64,000 nucleotides of DNA from Histophilus somni (lineage in GTDB: Bacteria > Pseudomonadota > Gammaproteobacteria > Enterobacterales > Pasteurellaceae). Below are positions 41,892-52,225 of this stretch, piece by piece; position 1 is the first letter of the stretch, and every line of letters begins with the position of its first letter. The notes below the pieces were generated by a model. It did not search any database and was not told the DNA's origin. It was given only the letters and a program-made list of their open reading frames with translations. The position numbers were made by a program, and so were the translations under genes. The DNA lies in the NCBI RefSeq assembly GCF_014202395.1, contig NZ_JACHGQ010000003.1, positions 1 through 64,000 on the forward strand, written 5' to 3'.

Positions 41892-42677
41892 TTATTCCTT
41901 TAATTCCGTTATTTGATAGAGTTCATGTCTTCCCCAAAGAGCATTTCCTAAAGCAATAAAAGGCAATTCGGTATTAATGATGTTCCATTTATGAGTGATA
42001 TTTTGTTGTTCATTTTTTTCACAATAGCACCAAACGTGTTGAGGTTGGCAGTTAAAACGTTGGCAGAATTCTTGATAAAGTGCGGTAATATTTTTGTCAT
42101 TTTTTTGTAGAACGATGGTTTGTTGTCCGATTTCTTGTATTGCTATACAGCCGTTACGATCCTGATATAAATATAATGTTTCCATCTTTTCTTTTTGGGG
42201 GTGAAAATAATGGAATGCTCGTAGTAGGCTATTACTTAAGCAATCTAATGTATTAATTTTTATAGGGAAAAAACGATGCACATAATTTTGAGCTGTTTGT
42301 TTTCTAACAACGTAGATAGCCAGTTTTGCACCTTGTGTTAATTCTTTATATTGGTAGTCGTACCAAATATCATCGAAATCTGTCGGCAATTCATTTTCTA
42401 TGATTAAGTTACATTGTTGTTGGCATTCTTGCTCATTTAACTTTTGCGTCAATATGATTGTTTTTACCCAGACGTGCTGATTGGGTAAACAGGCTATCCA
42501 TGTGCAGATATTCTTTGCGAATTGTGGTGTCAAATCAGATAGTTTAAGAGGGGGATTATCGTTTTTAGTTAAAAAGTGCGGTTGTTTTTGTTCATCAAAC
42601 CAGAGGAATTGCCATTGTTCATCTTGTCTATGAATACCAATTTGTAAAATATTTGCTGTTTTTTTGTTAGGTCTCAT
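41892..42677 (-). CDS. comA: Competence protein ComA (PilM-like)
   Basis: A 261-residue cytoplasmic actin-fold protein of the PilM/HofM type, first gene of comABC-comE. Recognisable parts are ILQIGIHRQDEQWQFLWFDEQ (strand-turn-strand start), ELPTDFDDIWYDYQYKEL, and LPFIALGNALWGRHEL at the C-terminus. It is divergent from ponA; a CRP-S site lies about 120 bases upstream, so Sxy/CRP competence control is expected. Confidence 0.9.
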   Translation of the reverse strand: MRPNKKTANILQIGIHRQDEQWQFLWFDEQKQPHFLTKNDNPPLKLSDLTPQFAKNICTWIACLPNQHVWVKTIILTQKLNEQECQQQCNLIIENELPTDFDDIWYDYQYKELTQGAKLAIYVVRKQTAQNYVHRFFPIKINTLDCLSNSLLRAFHYFHPQKEKMETLYLYQDRNGCIAIQEIGQQTIVLQKNDKNITALYQEFCQRFNCQPQHVWCYCEKNEQQNITHKWNIINTELPFIALGNALWGRHELYQITELKE

Positions 42678-42794
42678 TTCATATTCTCTTTAATAAAATT
42701 TATATTTTAAAACTTAGCTTTATTAGCTAAATCCTTTATACTTACCTCATTGATTATCGATATATTTTTTTCAAATACATTAAATAAGAGAGAA

Positions 42795-42816
42795 TTTTAC
42801 GATGAGGATCGCAAAA
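42795..42816. promoter_or_regulatory. CRP-S (Sxy-dependent competence) site overlapping the ponA start codon
   Basis: TTTTACGATG...GGATCGCAAAA matches the Pasteurellaceae CRP-S consensus TTTTGCGATC-N2-GATCGCAAAA at all but two positions, keeping the diagnostic TCGCA half-site. On the comA side a GATAAT -10 (complement of 42753-42758) would put the site near -60. The site contains the ponA ATG (42802-42804) and its first codons. Confidence 0.75.
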
Positions 42817-45342
42817 TTAATATTTAGTACCTTACTAACGTTGATTATTTTAGGGTGTGTTGTAGTCGGTATTTTTTACATTCAGATAAAGAAAGATTTG
42901 CCCGGTGTTGATGGTTTAAAAACAGTTGAGTTACAGCAACCCATGCAAATTTATACTGCTGATGGAAAATTGATTGGTGAAGTAGGGGAGCAGCGGCGTA
43001 TTCCGGTTAAATTGCAGGATATTCCACAAAAATTAATTGAGGCTGTATTGGCCACGGAAGATAATCGTTTTTATGAACATCATGGATTAGATCCTATTGG
43101 TATTGCTCGAGCTATTAGTGTAGCTATCAGCAAAGGAAATGCTTCTCAGGGAGCAAGCACGATCACTCAGCAATTAGCACGCAATTTTTTCTTAACACCG
43201 GAAAAAAATCTTGTCCGTAAAATTAAAGAGGCAATTTTAGCCATTGAAATTGAGCATGTTTTAACTAAGGATGAAATTTTAGAGCTTTACCTAAATAAAA
43301 TTTATTTCGGTTACCGTGCTTATGGCGTTGCGGCAGCGGCAAAAACCTATTTCGGTAAAGAATTATCGCAGTTAACTTTATCTGAAATGGCTGTCATTGC
43401 CGGATTGCCTAAAGCACCTTCAACAATGAATCCAATCAGTTCATTAAAACGTGCACAGGATAGACGTAATGTTGTATTGGGGCGTATGCTTGAGACGAAC
43501 TATATTTCTAAAGCTGAATATGATGCGGCGATAAGCGAACCTATTGTTGCCTCTTATCATGGAACACAGTTAGAATTTCGAGCTGATTATGTGAGTGAAA
43601 TGGTCCGTCAAGAAATGGTAAGACGCTTTGGCGAAGAACAGGCTTATACGAAAGGATATAAGGTGTTCACAACAATTTTATCCAAAGATCAGGCACAAGC
43701 ACAGAAGGCTTTACGTGAGAACCTTATTGCTTATGACATACGACATGGTTATCGTGGTGCGGTCACTTTATGGAAGAAAAATGAAAAGGCTTGGGAAACA
43801 GAGGCGATTGTAGCACATCTAAAATCTTTACCAAATTCCAATCCATTTATTCCTGCTGCTGTTCTGTCCATAAGTAAAACGGGCGCTAACTTGTTGTTAG
43901 CGGATGGTAAGAATATTACTTTATCTAACAATGCGATGCGTTGGGCGGGTAAAAAAATGCCTAAAGAGGGCGATCAAATTTGGGTAAGACAACAGAATAA
44001 AGAATGGGTTTTAGGGCAAATTCCGGAAGCTAATTCTGCATTAGTTTCTCTTAATAGTGATAATGGTGCTATTGAAGCGTTAGTTGGCGGTTTTAGTTTT
44101 GAGCAAAGTAAATTTAATCGTGCTACACAATCCTTGGTGCAAGTTGGCTCATCCATTAAACCTTTCATTTACGCTGCTGCCTTGGAGAAAGGATTAACTT
44201 TATCAAGTGTTTTATTGGATTCGGAAATTGTTATTCAAAAACCGGGGCAAGAACCTTGGACACCTAAAAATTCACCAAATCGATATGATGGTCCAACTCG
44301 ATTACGTGTAGGATTAGGATTATCAAAAAATATGATCGCTATTCGTGCGATCCAAATGGCAGGTGTTGATTTCAGTGCCGAGTTTTTGCAACGTTTTGGT
44401 TTTAAGTCGGAGAATATTTTTGCCAGTGAAGCGATGGCATTAGGTGCAGCCTCTTTTACTCCGTTGGAGATGGCAAGGGCTTACGCAGTATTTGATAATG
44501 GCGGTTTTTTAGTTGATCCGTATTTAATTGAAAAAATTCAAGATAATATGGGGAATGATGTATTTATTGCGAACCCTAAAATAGCTTGTATCACTTGTCA
44601 TGATATTCCGGTAATTTATGGAGAAACAGAGAAATTAGACGGATTTAAAGAGAATACATCTATATCGGATAATGCCAATGCCTTAGATTTAGGGGGGGAG
44701 GAAGTCAGTGAAATTACTGATATACCCGAATTAAATACGGTTAATAAAAAATTAGATGAAAGTGCGGTTCTCTTTATGGCTGAGGCGAAGACGGAGCATT
44801 CGACGGAACAATATGCACCTCGTGTGATCAGTGGTGAATTGGCTTTTCTTATTCGTAGTGCATTAACCAGTGCGGTCTTTGGTGAAGAAGGACTTGATTG
44901 GAAAGGAACCAGTTGGCGAATGGCAGAACACTTCAAGCGTCGTGATATTGGCGGAAAAACGGGTACAACCAATAATTCTAAGGTTGCATGGTATGCGGGA
45001 TTTGGTGCAAATCTAGCCACTGTGGTATATGTCGGATTTGATGATAATAAAAGGAGTTTAGGAAGAGGAGAAACAGGCTCGGCAACAGCTATGCCTGCAT
45101 GGATTTCCTATATGAAATTCAGTTTAAACGATATTCCGGAAAGAAAACTTGCCTTACCGCCAAATATAGTGGAAAAAAATATTGATGTTAGATCCGGTTT
45201 ATTGGCAGAAACGGGAGAAGGGAAAATAGAATATTTTATTAGAGGTACGGAACCTAAAAGAACATTCGTTCAACAAGGACGTGGTTACTACCTTCCTTCT
45301 GAAACGGATCTGCCAAGTGCGGAACCGGAAGAAATTTTCTAA
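42802..45342 (+). CDS. ponA: Penicillin-binding protein 1A
   Basis: Bifunctional class A PBP anchored in the inner membrane by one N-terminal helix (about 5-27). The glycosyltransferase domain has EDNRFYEHHGLDPIGIARA, GASTITQQLARN and LNKIYFGYRAYG. The transpeptidase domain has the SxxK motif GSSIKPFIYAA, the SxN motif SKNMIA, and KTGTTNNSKVAW. The 846 residues are normal for PBP1A. GAGAGAATTTTAC precedes the ATG, and a CRP-S site for divergent comA covers the start codon. Terminated by an uptake-signal hairpin. Confidence 0.97.
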   Translation: MRIAKLIFSTLLTLIILGCVVVGIFYIQIKKDLPGVDGLKTVELQQPMQIYTADGKLIGEVGEQRRIPVKLQDIPQKLIEAVLATEDNRFYEHHGLDPIGIARAISVAISKGNASQGASTITQQLARNFFLTPEKNLVRKIKEAILAIEIEHVLTKDEILELYLNKIYFGYRAYGVAAAAKTYFGKELSQLTLSEMAVIAGLPKAPSTMNPISSLKRAQDRRNVVLGRMLETNYISKAEYDAAISEPIVASYHGTQLEFRADYVSEMVRQEMVRRFGEEQAYTKGYKVFTTILSKDQAQAQKALRENLIAYDIRHGYRGAVTLWKKNEKAWETEAIVAHLKSLPNSNPFIPAAVLSISKTGANLLLADGKNITLSNNAMRWAGKKMPKEGDQIWVRQQNKEWVLGQIPEANSALVSLNSDNGAIEALVGGFSFEQSKFNRATQSLVQVGSSIKPFIYAAALEKGLTLSSVLLDSEIVIQKPGQEPWTPKNSPNRYDGPTRLRVGLGLSKNMIAIRAIQMAGVDFSAEFLQRFGFKSENIFASEAMALGAASFTPLEMARAYAVFDNGGFLVDPYLIEKIQDNMGNDVFIANPKIACITCHDIPVIYGETEKLDGFKENTSISDNANALDLGGEEVSEITDIPELNTVNKKLDESAVLFMAEAKTEHSTEQYAPRVISGELAFLIRSALTSAVFGEEGLDWKGTSWRMAEHFKRRDIGGKTGTTNNSKVAWYAGFGANLATVVYVGFDDNKRSLGRGETGSATAMPAWISYMKFSLNDIPERKLALPPNIVEKNIDVRSGLLAETGEGKIEYFIRGTEPKRTFVQQGRGYYLPSETDLPSAEPEEIF

Positions 45343-45347
45343 AACAA

Positions 45348-45370
45348 ACCGCACTTTGTAAAAGTGCGGT
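45348..45370. terminator. Uptake-signal hairpin after ponA
   Basis: ACCGCACTTT-GTA-AAAGTGCGGT is a perfect 10-bp stem with a 3-nt loop, each arm a full uptake signal, six bases after the ponA stop and 31 before rlmJ. Confidence 0.8.
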
Positions 45371-45401
45371 CTATCTTTCATTATTTTATAAGGCTAAGTT
45401 T

Positions 45402-46247
45402 ATGCTAAGTTATCGTCACAGTTTTCACGCAGGTAATCATGCTGACGTGTTGAAACATATTGTTTTAATGTTGATTATTGAAAATTTAAAATTAAAAGAA
45501 AAAGGATTTTATTATTTAGATACACACTCTGGTGTCGGGCGTTATCGTTTATTCGGTGATGAAGCGGAAAAAACAGCGGAATATCGAGAGGGGATTGCTC
45601 GACTTTGGGCAAAAGAGGATTTACCCGAGGCAATTCAACGTTATATTTCTTTAATTAAAAAGCTGAATTACGGTGGTAAAGAATTACGTTATTATGCAGG
45701 TTCGCCCCTGATTGCCGCACAACTTTTACGCTCACAAGATCGTGCATTGTTAACGGAGTTACATCCGGCAGATTATCCTTTGTTACGCAATGAATTTAAG
45801 GAAATCAATAACATTAATACAAAGCGGGATAATGGTTTTCAGCAGTTGAAAGCGACTTTACCGCCTAAAGAACGTCGAGGTTTGATCTTAATTGATCCAC
45901 CTTATGAACTAAAAGAAGATTATGATCTTGTGGTAAAAGCAATTGAAGAGGGATATAAACGTTTTGCAACCGGTATTTACGCCCTTTGGTATCCGGTTGT
46001 ATTACGACAACAAACTAAACGAATCATCAAGGGCTTGGAAAATAGCGGCATTCGTAAAATTTTGCAGATTGAATTAGCGGTACGTCCGGACTCCGAACAA
46101 CGAGGAATGACTGCAAGTGGCATGATTGTGATTAATCCGCCATGGACATTAGAAGATCAAATGAAAAAAATCTTGCCTTATTTGACCCGCACTTTAGTAC
46201 CGGAAGGAACCGGTAATTGGTCTGTAAAATGGATTACGCCGGAATAG
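45402..46247 (+). CDS. rlmJ: 23S rRNA (adenine2030-N6)-methyltransferase
   Basis: Methylates A2030 of 23S rRNA. The 281 residues match RlmJ (YhiR; named comJ in H. influenzae): MLSYRHSFHAGNHADVLKHIVL start, DTHSGVGRYRL AdoMet loop and the catalytic DPPYELKEDY (about residue 166). The family has been linked to use of DNA as a nutrient in E. coli and sits beside the com locus here. No CRP-S site is visible in its short upstream gap. Confidence 0.95.
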   Translation: MLSYRHSFHAGNHADVLKHIVLMLIIENLKLKEKGFYYLDTHSGVGRYRLFGDEAEKTAEYREGIARLWAKEDLPEAIQRYISLIKKLNYGGKELRYYAGSPLIAAQLLRSQDRALLTELHPADYPLLRNEFKEINNINTKRDNGFQQLKATLPPKERRGLILIDPPYELKEDYDLVVKAIEEGYKRFATGIYALWYPVVLRQQTKRIIKGLENSGIRKILQIELAVRPDSEQRGMTASGMIVINPPWTLEDQMKKILPYLTRTLVPEGTGNWSVKWITPE

Positions 46248-46336
46248 AAAATACCAATCAAATTAATTTATTCAGGCAGTTGGTTTTTTGGGCAAATTTT
46301 TAGCAGAATACATAAACTTAAATATAGGAGAGAAAA

Positions 46337-47707
46337 ATGACTAAACATTATGATTATATTGCTATTGGTGGTGGTAGTGGCGGTATTGCTTCAATTAACC
46401 GTGCTGCAAGTTATGGTAAAAAATGTGCAATTATTGAAGCAAAATATTTGGGCGGTACTTGTGTGAATGTCGGGTGTGTGCCGAAAAAAGTCATGTTTTA
46501 TGGTGCACAAGTTGCTGAGGCTATTGCAAAATATGCACCTGATTATGGTTTTGATGTTACGTTAAATCATTTTGATTTTGCCAAATTGGTTGAAAGTCGT
46601 CAGGCTTATATCGATCGTATTCATACTTCGTACAACAATGTGCTTGCAAAGAATAATGTTGATGTATTAAGTGGATTTGCTAAATTTTTTGATGCAAAAA
46701 CCATTGAAGTGAGTTATGCAAACGGCGAAAAAGAGCTGGTTACAGCGGATCATATTTTAATTGCTACCGGAGGACGTCCGAGTCGCCCGACAATTCCAGG
46801 AGCAGAATATGGTATTGATTCTGATGGTTTTTTTGCGTTGACCGAATTACCAAAACGCATTGCGGTAGTTGGTGCGGGTTACATTGCCGTTGAATTGGCG
46901 GGCGTTGTTAATAGTTTAGGTGCGGAAACTCATTTATTTGTTCGTCGGCAAACGCCAATTCGTAGCTTTGATCCGCTGATTATTGAAACTCTTGTCGAAG
47001 TAATGAAACAAGATGGTATTCAATTACATACGCAAGCTATTCCACAAGAAATTATCAAAAATGCGGATAATTCTCTAACAATTAAATTAGAAGATGGGAG
47101 AACGCAGGACGTAGATTGTTTAATTTGGGCAATCGGTCGGGAACCTGCCACTGATGTGATTAATTTGGCTTCAACCGGTGTGGAAACTAACGAACGTGGA
47201 TTTATCAAGGTAGATAAATATCAAAATACGAATGTTGAAGGTATTTATGCCGTCGGTGATATTATTGAGGGAGGAATTGAATTAACGCCGGTTGCGGTTG
47301 CGGCAGGTCGTCGCTTATCTGAGCGTTTATTTAATAATAAACCGGATGAGCATTTAGATTACCATCTTGTTCCGACGGTAGTATTTAGTCATCCAACGAT
47401 AGGAACTGTTGGTTTGACTGAGCCTAAAGCTATTGAACAATACGGTGCGGAAGCAGTGAAAGTTTATACATCTTCTTTTACACCAATGTATAGTGCGGTG
47501 ACTTCACACCGTCAGCCTTGCCGTATGAAGCTGGTTTGTGTTGGTAAAGAAGAAAAAATTGTCGGTTTACACGCTATAGGTTTTGGTGTCGATGAGATGA
47601 TTCAAGGTTTTGCCGTAGCGATTAAAATGGGGGCAACTAAAGCGGACTTTGATAATACTGTCGCTATTCACCCGACAGGCTCGGAAGAATTTGTCACTAT
47701 GCGTTGA
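46337..47707 (+). CDS. gor: Glutathione reductase (NADPH)
   Basis: FAD disulfide reductase that keeps glutathione reduced. It has 456 residues with FAD-binding GGGSGG (12-17), the redox disulfide [13 protein letters not shown] (about 40-52), NADPH-binding [14 protein letters not shown] contact [17 protein letters not shown] and the active-site His in AIHPTGSEE. It stands alone between rlmJ and a strong terminator. Confidence 0.97.
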   Translation: MTKHYDYIAIGGGSGGIASINRAASYGKKCAIIEAKYLGGTCVNVGCVPKKVMFYGAQVAEAIAKYAPDYGFDVTLNHFDFAKLVESRQAYIDRIHTSYNNVLAKNNVDVLSGFAKFFDAKTIEVSYANGEKELVTADHILIATGGRPSRPTIPGAEYGIDSDGFFALTELPKRIAVVGAGYIAVELAGVVNSLGAETHLFVRRQTPIRSFDPLIIETLVEVMKQDGIQLHTQAIPQEIIKNADNSLTIKLEDGRTQDVDCLIWAIGREPATDVINLASTGVETNERGFIKVDKYQNTNVEGIYAVGDIIEGGIELTPVAVAAGRRLSERLFNNKPDEHLDYHLVPTVVFSHPTIGTVGLTEPKAIEQYGAEAVKVYTSSFTPMYSAVTSHRQPCRMKLVCVGKEEKIVGLHAIGFGVDEMIQGFAVAIKMGATKADFDNTVAIHPTGSEEFVTMR

Positions 47708-47732
47708 TAAAAGTGCGGTATTAATTAATGAA

Positions 47733-47769
47733 AAAAGGATTGTTCTCTACCTTAGAGGTCAATCCTTTT
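47733..47769 (+). terminator. Rho-independent terminator of gor
   Basis: AAAAGGATTG (47733-47742) pairs with CAATCCTTTT (47760-47769). Inside it CTCTA and TAGAG form a second short stem. It is followed by TTTAATAG, 26 bases past the gor stop. Confidence 0.8.
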
Positions 47770-47913
47770 AATAGCGTATCTTGATTTAGAAAGATATTCT
47801 CGACCTTTCAAATGATTAGACATAAAAAAAATAACTGTTATACTGATCAACGAGTGGAGAATTCGGTTTATCTTCAATCTATCTCCTATAATTAGTATAA
47901 GAAGGAAAAGAAA

Positions 47914-48204
47914 ATGGCAAAAGGACAATCACTACAAGATCCTTATTTAAACGCATTACGTCGTGAACGTATTCCTGTATCAATCTACTTAGTTAATGGC
48001 ATCAAACTTCAGGGTCAAATCGAATCTTTCGACCAATTTGTTATTTTATTGAAAAATACAGTTAACCAAATGGTGTATAAACACGCAATTTCAACAGTCG
48101 TTCCGGCTCGTTCAGTTTCTCATCATAATAGTGTTCAGCATCACCATATTGTTCAAACTCAAGAAATGCAAGCGGAAGCATTAGCTGAAAATCAAACTGA
48201 ATAA
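47914..48204 (+). CDS. hfq: RNA chaperone Hfq
   Basis: Hexameric Sm-like protein that helps small RNAs pair with mRNAs. The 96 residues begin [43 protein letters not shown] (Sm1) and contain YKHAISTV (Sm2). The C-terminal tail (about 70-96) is His- and Gln-rich ([14 protein letters not shown]). It has a GAAGGAAAAG site. hflX follows, but miaA, which precedes hfq in E. coli, is not here. Confidence 0.98.
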   Translation: MAKGQSLQDPYLNALRRERIPVSIYLVNGIKLQGQIESFDQFVILLKNTVNQMVYKHAISTVVPARSVSHHNSVQHHHIVQTQEMQAEALAENQTE

Positions 48205-48206
48205 TT

Positions 48207-49583
48207 TTGAATACAAACAAGCAATTCAAAGTATATACCACAAGTGCGGTTGATTTTGCCCAAGATCCTACCGCACTTTCTTCCAACATAAATGTGCCTC
48301 AATTTGACAAAGCAATTGTGGTTCATGTTTTCTTTTCTCAAAATAAAAATCTAGAGGATTTACAGGAATTCCAACTTTTGGTTAAATCAGCAAATGTTGA
48401 TATTCTTTCAATAATCACAACCTCACGCTCCACGCCACAAGCTAAATATTTTGTTGGACAAGGGAAGGCAGAGGAAATTGCTCAAGTTGTTGAACAACTC
48501 AATGCGGATATTGTGTTAGTTAATCATAGCTTAACACCTGCACAGACTCGTAATTTAGAAAGTATCTGTCAATGTCGTGTTGTCGATAGAACAGGATTGA
48601 TTTTAGATATTTTTGCTCAAAGAGCGAGGTCGCATGAAGGAAAATTACAAGTTGAATTAGCACAACTCAGACACCTTGCAACTCGTTTAGTCCGCCGAAA
48701 AACAGGATTAGATCAACAAAAAGGTGCGGTTGGATTGCGTGGGCCGGGTGAAACACAATTGGAAACAGATCGCCGTTTAATCAAAGTTCGCATTACTCAA
48801 TTACAAAATCGCTTAGAAAAAGTAGCAAAACAAAGAAATCAAAATCGTCAAACTCGCCGAAAAGCTGATATTCCGACAATTTCCCTTGTTGGTTATACGA
48901 ATGCAGGAAAATCCACTTTATTTAATGTGCTAACTCAAGCTAATGTTTATGTGGCAGATCAATTATTTGCAACTCTAGATCCCACTTTAAAACGTTTACC
49001 AATTCAAGATGTAGGGAACTGTGTTCTTGCTGATACTGTTGGATTTATTCGTGAGTTGCCTCATGACTTGGTTTCTGCGTTTAAATCAACATTACAAGAA
49101 ACTACTGAAGCAAGTTTATTGCTTCATGTTATTGATGTCGCAGATAGCCGTAAATTAGAAAATATGTTGACGGTTAATGAAGTTTTAAGTGAGATTAAAG
49201 CAAACCAAGTTACAACACTTTTAGTGTATAACAAAATTGATCAAGTCGAGAATATTCAACCTCATATTGAATTTGATGAAGAAAATCAACCGATTGCTGT
49301 TTATCTTTCTGCACAATTAAATCAAGGTTTGGATTTATTAGTTGAGGCTATTCGACAAAAATTAAGCCACGAAATTCTACATTTAGAGATCAATCTTGCT
49401 GCACAATACGGTAAAATTCGGCATTGTTTTTATCAGCTTAATTGTGTTCGGCAAGAGAAAATCAATGAACAAGGTGAATTCTTACTTGATGTTCAAATTG
49501 ATAAAATTGAATGGCTTAAATTAAGTAAGCAATTTCCGCTATTGAAACGTTTTTATGAATCAACAGAAATCAGCGACAAATAA
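48207..49583 (+). CDS. hflX: Ribosome-associated GTPase HflX
   Basis: GTPase that splits stalled 70S ribosomes. The N-terminal HflX domain has [19 protein letters not shown] and [15 protein letters not shown]; the G domain has [11 protein letters not shown] (G1), [12 protein letters not shown] (G3) and NKID (G4). The open frame starts at TTG 48207 without a ribosome site. The N-terminus alignable to other HflX proteins ([13 protein letters not shown]) begins only at GTG 48294, after an inverted uptake-signal pair, so 48294 is the more likely start. Either way it follows hfq. Confidence 0.93.
   Translation: MNTNKQFKVYTTSAVDFAQDPTALSSNINVPQFDKAIVVHVFFSQNKNLEDLQEFQLLVKSANVDILSIITTSRSTPQAKYFVGQGKAEEIAQVVEQLNADIVLVNHSLTPAQTRNLESICQCRVVDRTGLILDIFAQRARSHEGKLQVELAQLRHLATRLVRRKTGLDQQKGAVGLRGPGETQLETDRRLIKVRITQLQNRLEKVAKQRNQNRQTRRKADIPTISLVGYTNAGKSTLFNVLTQANVYVADQLFATLDPTLKRLPIQDVGNCVLADTVGFIRELPHDLVSAFKSTLQETTEASLLLHVIDVADSRKLENMLTVNEVLSEIKANQVTTLLVYNKIDQVENIQPHIEFDEENQPIAVYLSAQLNQGLDLLVEAIRQKLSHEILHLEINLAAQYGKIRHCFYQLNCVRQEKINEQGEFLLDVQIDKIEWLKLSKQFPLLKRFYESTEISDK
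48242..48278 (+). terminator. Inverted uptake-signal pair after hfq, within the apparent hflX N-terminus
   Basis: AAGTGCGGT (48242-48250) and ACCGCACTT (48270-48278) can pair across a 19-nt loop. Such pairs are normally intergenic terminators; its position supports a later hflX start and partial termination after hfq. It has no T run. Confidence 0.45.
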
Positions 49584-49599
49584 ACCGCACTTTTTAAGT

Positions 49600-50541
49600 C
49601 TATTTGACAATGCCGTATTGTTTTAATTTATTGGCAATGGCTGTATGCGACATCCCTAAACGGGCTGCCAACTTACGGCTACTTGGATATTGCTCATAAA
49701 ATTTTTGTAACACCATTGACTCGAACTTATTCATTATTTGTTCTAAGGTTTCACCGGCAAATTGATCAACATTAACCGGCAAAATTTCTTGCTCTGATAA
49801 GTTTAAATCAGCAATTGCCAACTCATTATTTTTGGCTAATGAGCAAGCTCGATATAAGGCATTATATAATTCACGCACATTTCCAGCCCAAGTATAATTT
49901 TTCAGATATTGAATAAACCGCTCATTAAAGTGCGGTACTGAAATAGAAAGTTTTTCACTAATTTGACGAATAAATATTTCTGTGAGAGGCTCAATATCTT
50001 CTACTCTTTCACGCAATGGTGGAATAGTCAAACTTAAAACATTTAGACGATGAAACAAATCTTCACGCATTTTACCTTGTTCAACATAGTGTTGTAGTGG
50101 AATTTGCGATGTGCAAATTACTCTTACATTTGCACAATGTTCTTTTTCCTCGCCAACACGACGAAAAGTACCATCGTTTAAAAAACGCAACAGTTTTGCT
50201 TGTAGCTCTAAAGAAAGTTCAGCAATACCATCTAATAATACCGTCCCTCTATTGGCATATTCAAAAAAGCCTGTTGTTTCAATTCCCTTATCCAAACGAC
50301 CGAACATTTCACTTTCTGCATCTTCAGCAGGTAGCCCCGCACAATTTATGGCAATAAACAAGTGATCCTTACGAGGACTGGCATTATGACTGGCTTTTGC
50401 AATTAAGTCTTTCCCTGTTCCGGTTTCTCCTTGAATGAGTAAAGGTGCGTCCAATCCGGCAAAAGCTTTTGCTGTTTCAATTAACGTCTGCATTTTTACA
50501 CTTTTACATACAATATCATCAAAAGAAATCAGCTTTGTCAT
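49600..50541 (-). CDS. tyrR: TyrR, aromatic amino-acid regulator (short form)
   Basis: Regulator of aromatic amino-acid genes. It has 313 residues against 513 in E. coli: the N-terminal ACT and PAS domains are absent, as in H. influenzae TyrR. Present are an AAA+ domain (Walker A GETGTGKDLIAKASH, Walker B GTVLLDGIAELSLELQ, sensor region VRVICTSQIPL) and a C-terminal Fis-type helix-turn-helix (SSRKLAARLGMSHTAIANKLKQYGI). It is divergent from fumC. Tandem TyrR boxes lie upstream of tyrA 4 kb away. Confidence 0.95.
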   Translation of the reverse strand: MTKLISFDDIVCKSVKMQTLIETAKAFAGLDAPLLIQGETGTGKDLIAKASHNASPRKDHLFIAINCAGLPAEDAESEMFGRLDKGIETTGFFEYANRGTVLLDGIAELSLELQAKLLRFLNDGTFRRVGEEKEHCANVRVICTSQIPLQHYVEQGKMREDLFHRLNVLSLTIPPLRERVEDIEPLTEIFIRQISEKLSISVPHFNERFIQYLKNYTWAGNVRELYNALYRACSLAKNNELAIADLNLSEQEILPVNVDQFAGETLEQIMNKFESMVLQKFYEQYPSSRKLAARLGMSHTAIANKLKQYGIVK

Positions 50542-50635
50542 AATTTACCCCATTTAAAATCAATCGATTTCGTATTCTAAACGTTGAATAAAAAATGTAA
50601 AGAAAAATGAACACCAAAGATAAATATGTTTACTC

Positions 50636-50649
50636 TTGATCTACATCAC
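50636..50649. promoter_or_regulatory. FNR-like site between tyrR and fumC
   Basis: TTGATCTACATCAC matches TTGAT-N4-ATCAA at nine of ten specified positions. It lies 99 bases upstream of the fumC start codon and 95 upstream of divergent tyrR. FNR control of fumarase would fit the reductive TCA branch used by Pasteurellaceae. Confidence 0.45.
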
Positions 50650-50747
50650 AAAACCGAACATTTACAGGTTCAGTCAGTTCCAACACTACTACTAAAGTGT
50701 TAAAATCTCCTCAAATTTTTAAATTCACTTTAATAGCGAGGTATAAA

Positions 50748-52142
50748 ATGGCATTTCGTATCGAAAAAGACACTATGGGCGAAGTTCAAGTTCCTGCTGA
50801 TAAATATTGGGCTGCACAAACAGAACGTTCTCGTAACAATTTCAAAATCGGTCCTGAAGCTTCGATGCCAAAAGAAATTATTGAGGCTTTCGGTTATTTA
50901 AAAAAAGCCGCCGCTTATGCAAACCATGATTTAGGTGTGTTAAATACGGAAAAACGTGATTTAATCGCTCGGGCTTGCGATGAAATTCTTGCCAATAAAC
51001 TTGATGACCAATTCCCTCTTGTAATTTGGCAAACTGGTTCAGGCACTCAATCGAATATGAATGTCAATGAAGTTGTTGCAAACCGTGCACATGTCATTCA
51101 AGGCGGTAAATTAGGAGAAAAATCCGTTATTCACCCGAATGATGATGTCAATAAATCCCAATCTTCAAATGATACTTATCCTACCGCAATGCATATTGCC
51201 TCTTATAAAAAAGTGGTTGAACATACGTTACCTTGTGTCAGACGTTTGCAAAAAACGTTAGCAGAAAAAGCAGAATTATTTAAAGATGTTGTAAAAATTG
51301 GTCGTACTCATTTAATGGATGCTACACCATTAACTTTAGGCCAAGAGTTTTCGGCGTATGCGGCACAACTTGCTTTCGGTATCAAGGCACTGGAAAACAC
51401 CTTACCGCATTTGCGTGAGCTTGCCTTAGGTGGCACAGCTGTTGGTACAGGGCTGAATACACCTAAAGGCTATGATGTAAAAGTAGCGGAATATATTGCT
51501 AAATTTACAGGGTTGCCTTTTGTTACCGCACAAAATAAATTTGAAGCTCTTGCAACTCATGATGCGATTGTTGAAACTCATGGTGCCTTAAAACAGTTAG
51601 CAGTTTCTCTTTACAAAATCGCCAATGATGTTCGTTTATTGGCTTCAGGTCCACGCTCAGGCATTGGGGAAATTCTCATTCCTGAAAATGAGCCGGGTTC
51701 ATCAATTATGCCGGGTAAAGTAAACCCAACGCAATGTGAAGCAATGACAATGGTTTGTGCACAAGTACTAGGTAATGATGTCACTATTTCTTTCGCAGGT
51801 ACACAAGGTCATTTCCAATTAAATGTGTATAAACCCGTCATGGCATACAATTTCTTACAATCGGCACAATTATTAGGTGATGCTTGTGTGTCATTTGATG
51901 AACATTGTGCAATGGGTATTGAGCCAAACTATCCACGTATTAAGCAACAACTGGAGCAATCTTTAATGTTAGTTACCGCACTTAATACGCATATTGGTTA
52001 TGAAAATGCAGCTAAAATTGCGAAAACTGCACATAAAAATGGTACAACATTGAAAGCAGAAGCCATCAATCTTGGGTTGGTGAGTGCGGAACAATTCGAT
52101 GAATGGGTACGTCCGGAAGATATGGTTGGCAGCTTAAAATAG
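50748..52142 (+). CDS. fumC: Fumarate hydratase class II
   Basis: Iron-free fumarase that interconverts fumarate and malate. The 464 residues include [13 protein letters not shown], the substrate-binding region [31 protein letters not shown] and the family signature [15 protein letters not shown] with the catalytic Ser loop. I start at ATG 50748 ([16 protein letters not shown]), which has GCGAGGTATAAA ahead; seventeen upstream in-frame codons lack homology. Strong terminator follows. Confidence 0.98.
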   Translation: MAFRIEKDTMGEVQVPADKYWAAQTERSRNNFKIGPEASMPKEIIEAFGYLKKAAAYANHDLGVLNTEKRDLIARACDEILANKLDDQFPLVIWQTGSGTQSNMNVNEVVANRAHVIQGGKLGEKSVIHPNDDVNKSQSSNDTYPTAMHIASYKKVVEHTLPCVRRLQKTLAEKAELFKDVVKIGRTHLMDATPLTLGQEFSAYAAQLAFGIKALENTLPHLRELALGGTAVGTGLNTPKGYDVKVAEYIAKFTGLPFVTAQNKFEALATHDAIVETHGALKQLAVSLYKIANDVRLLASGPRSGIGEILIPENEPGSSIMPGKVNPTQCEAMTMVCAQVLGNDVTISFAGTQGHFQLNVYKPVMAYNFLQSAQLLGDACVSFDEHCAMGIEPNYPRIKQQLEQSLMLVTALNTHIGYENAAKIAKTAHKNGTTLKAEAINLGLVSAEQFDEWVRPEDMVGSLK

Positions 52143-52164
52143 TTCACTTATTGAACATTTAATT

Positions 52165-52195
52165 AAGGCGAGATGAGTTCTCGCCTTATTTTTTT
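52165..52195. terminator. Rho-independent terminator of fumC
   Basis: AAGGCGAG-ATGAGTT-CTCGCCTT is a perfect 8-bp GC-rich stem followed by a T-rich tract (ATTTTTTTA), 22 bases after the fumC stop. Confidence 0.93.
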
Positions 52196-52225
52196 ACTAC
52201 AATAGCTTTAACTTAACATTATTTT

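Noticed and set aside
48062-48289. 75-codon minus-strand ORF over hfq/hflX
   Set aside because: It is antisense to hfq and has no supporting features.
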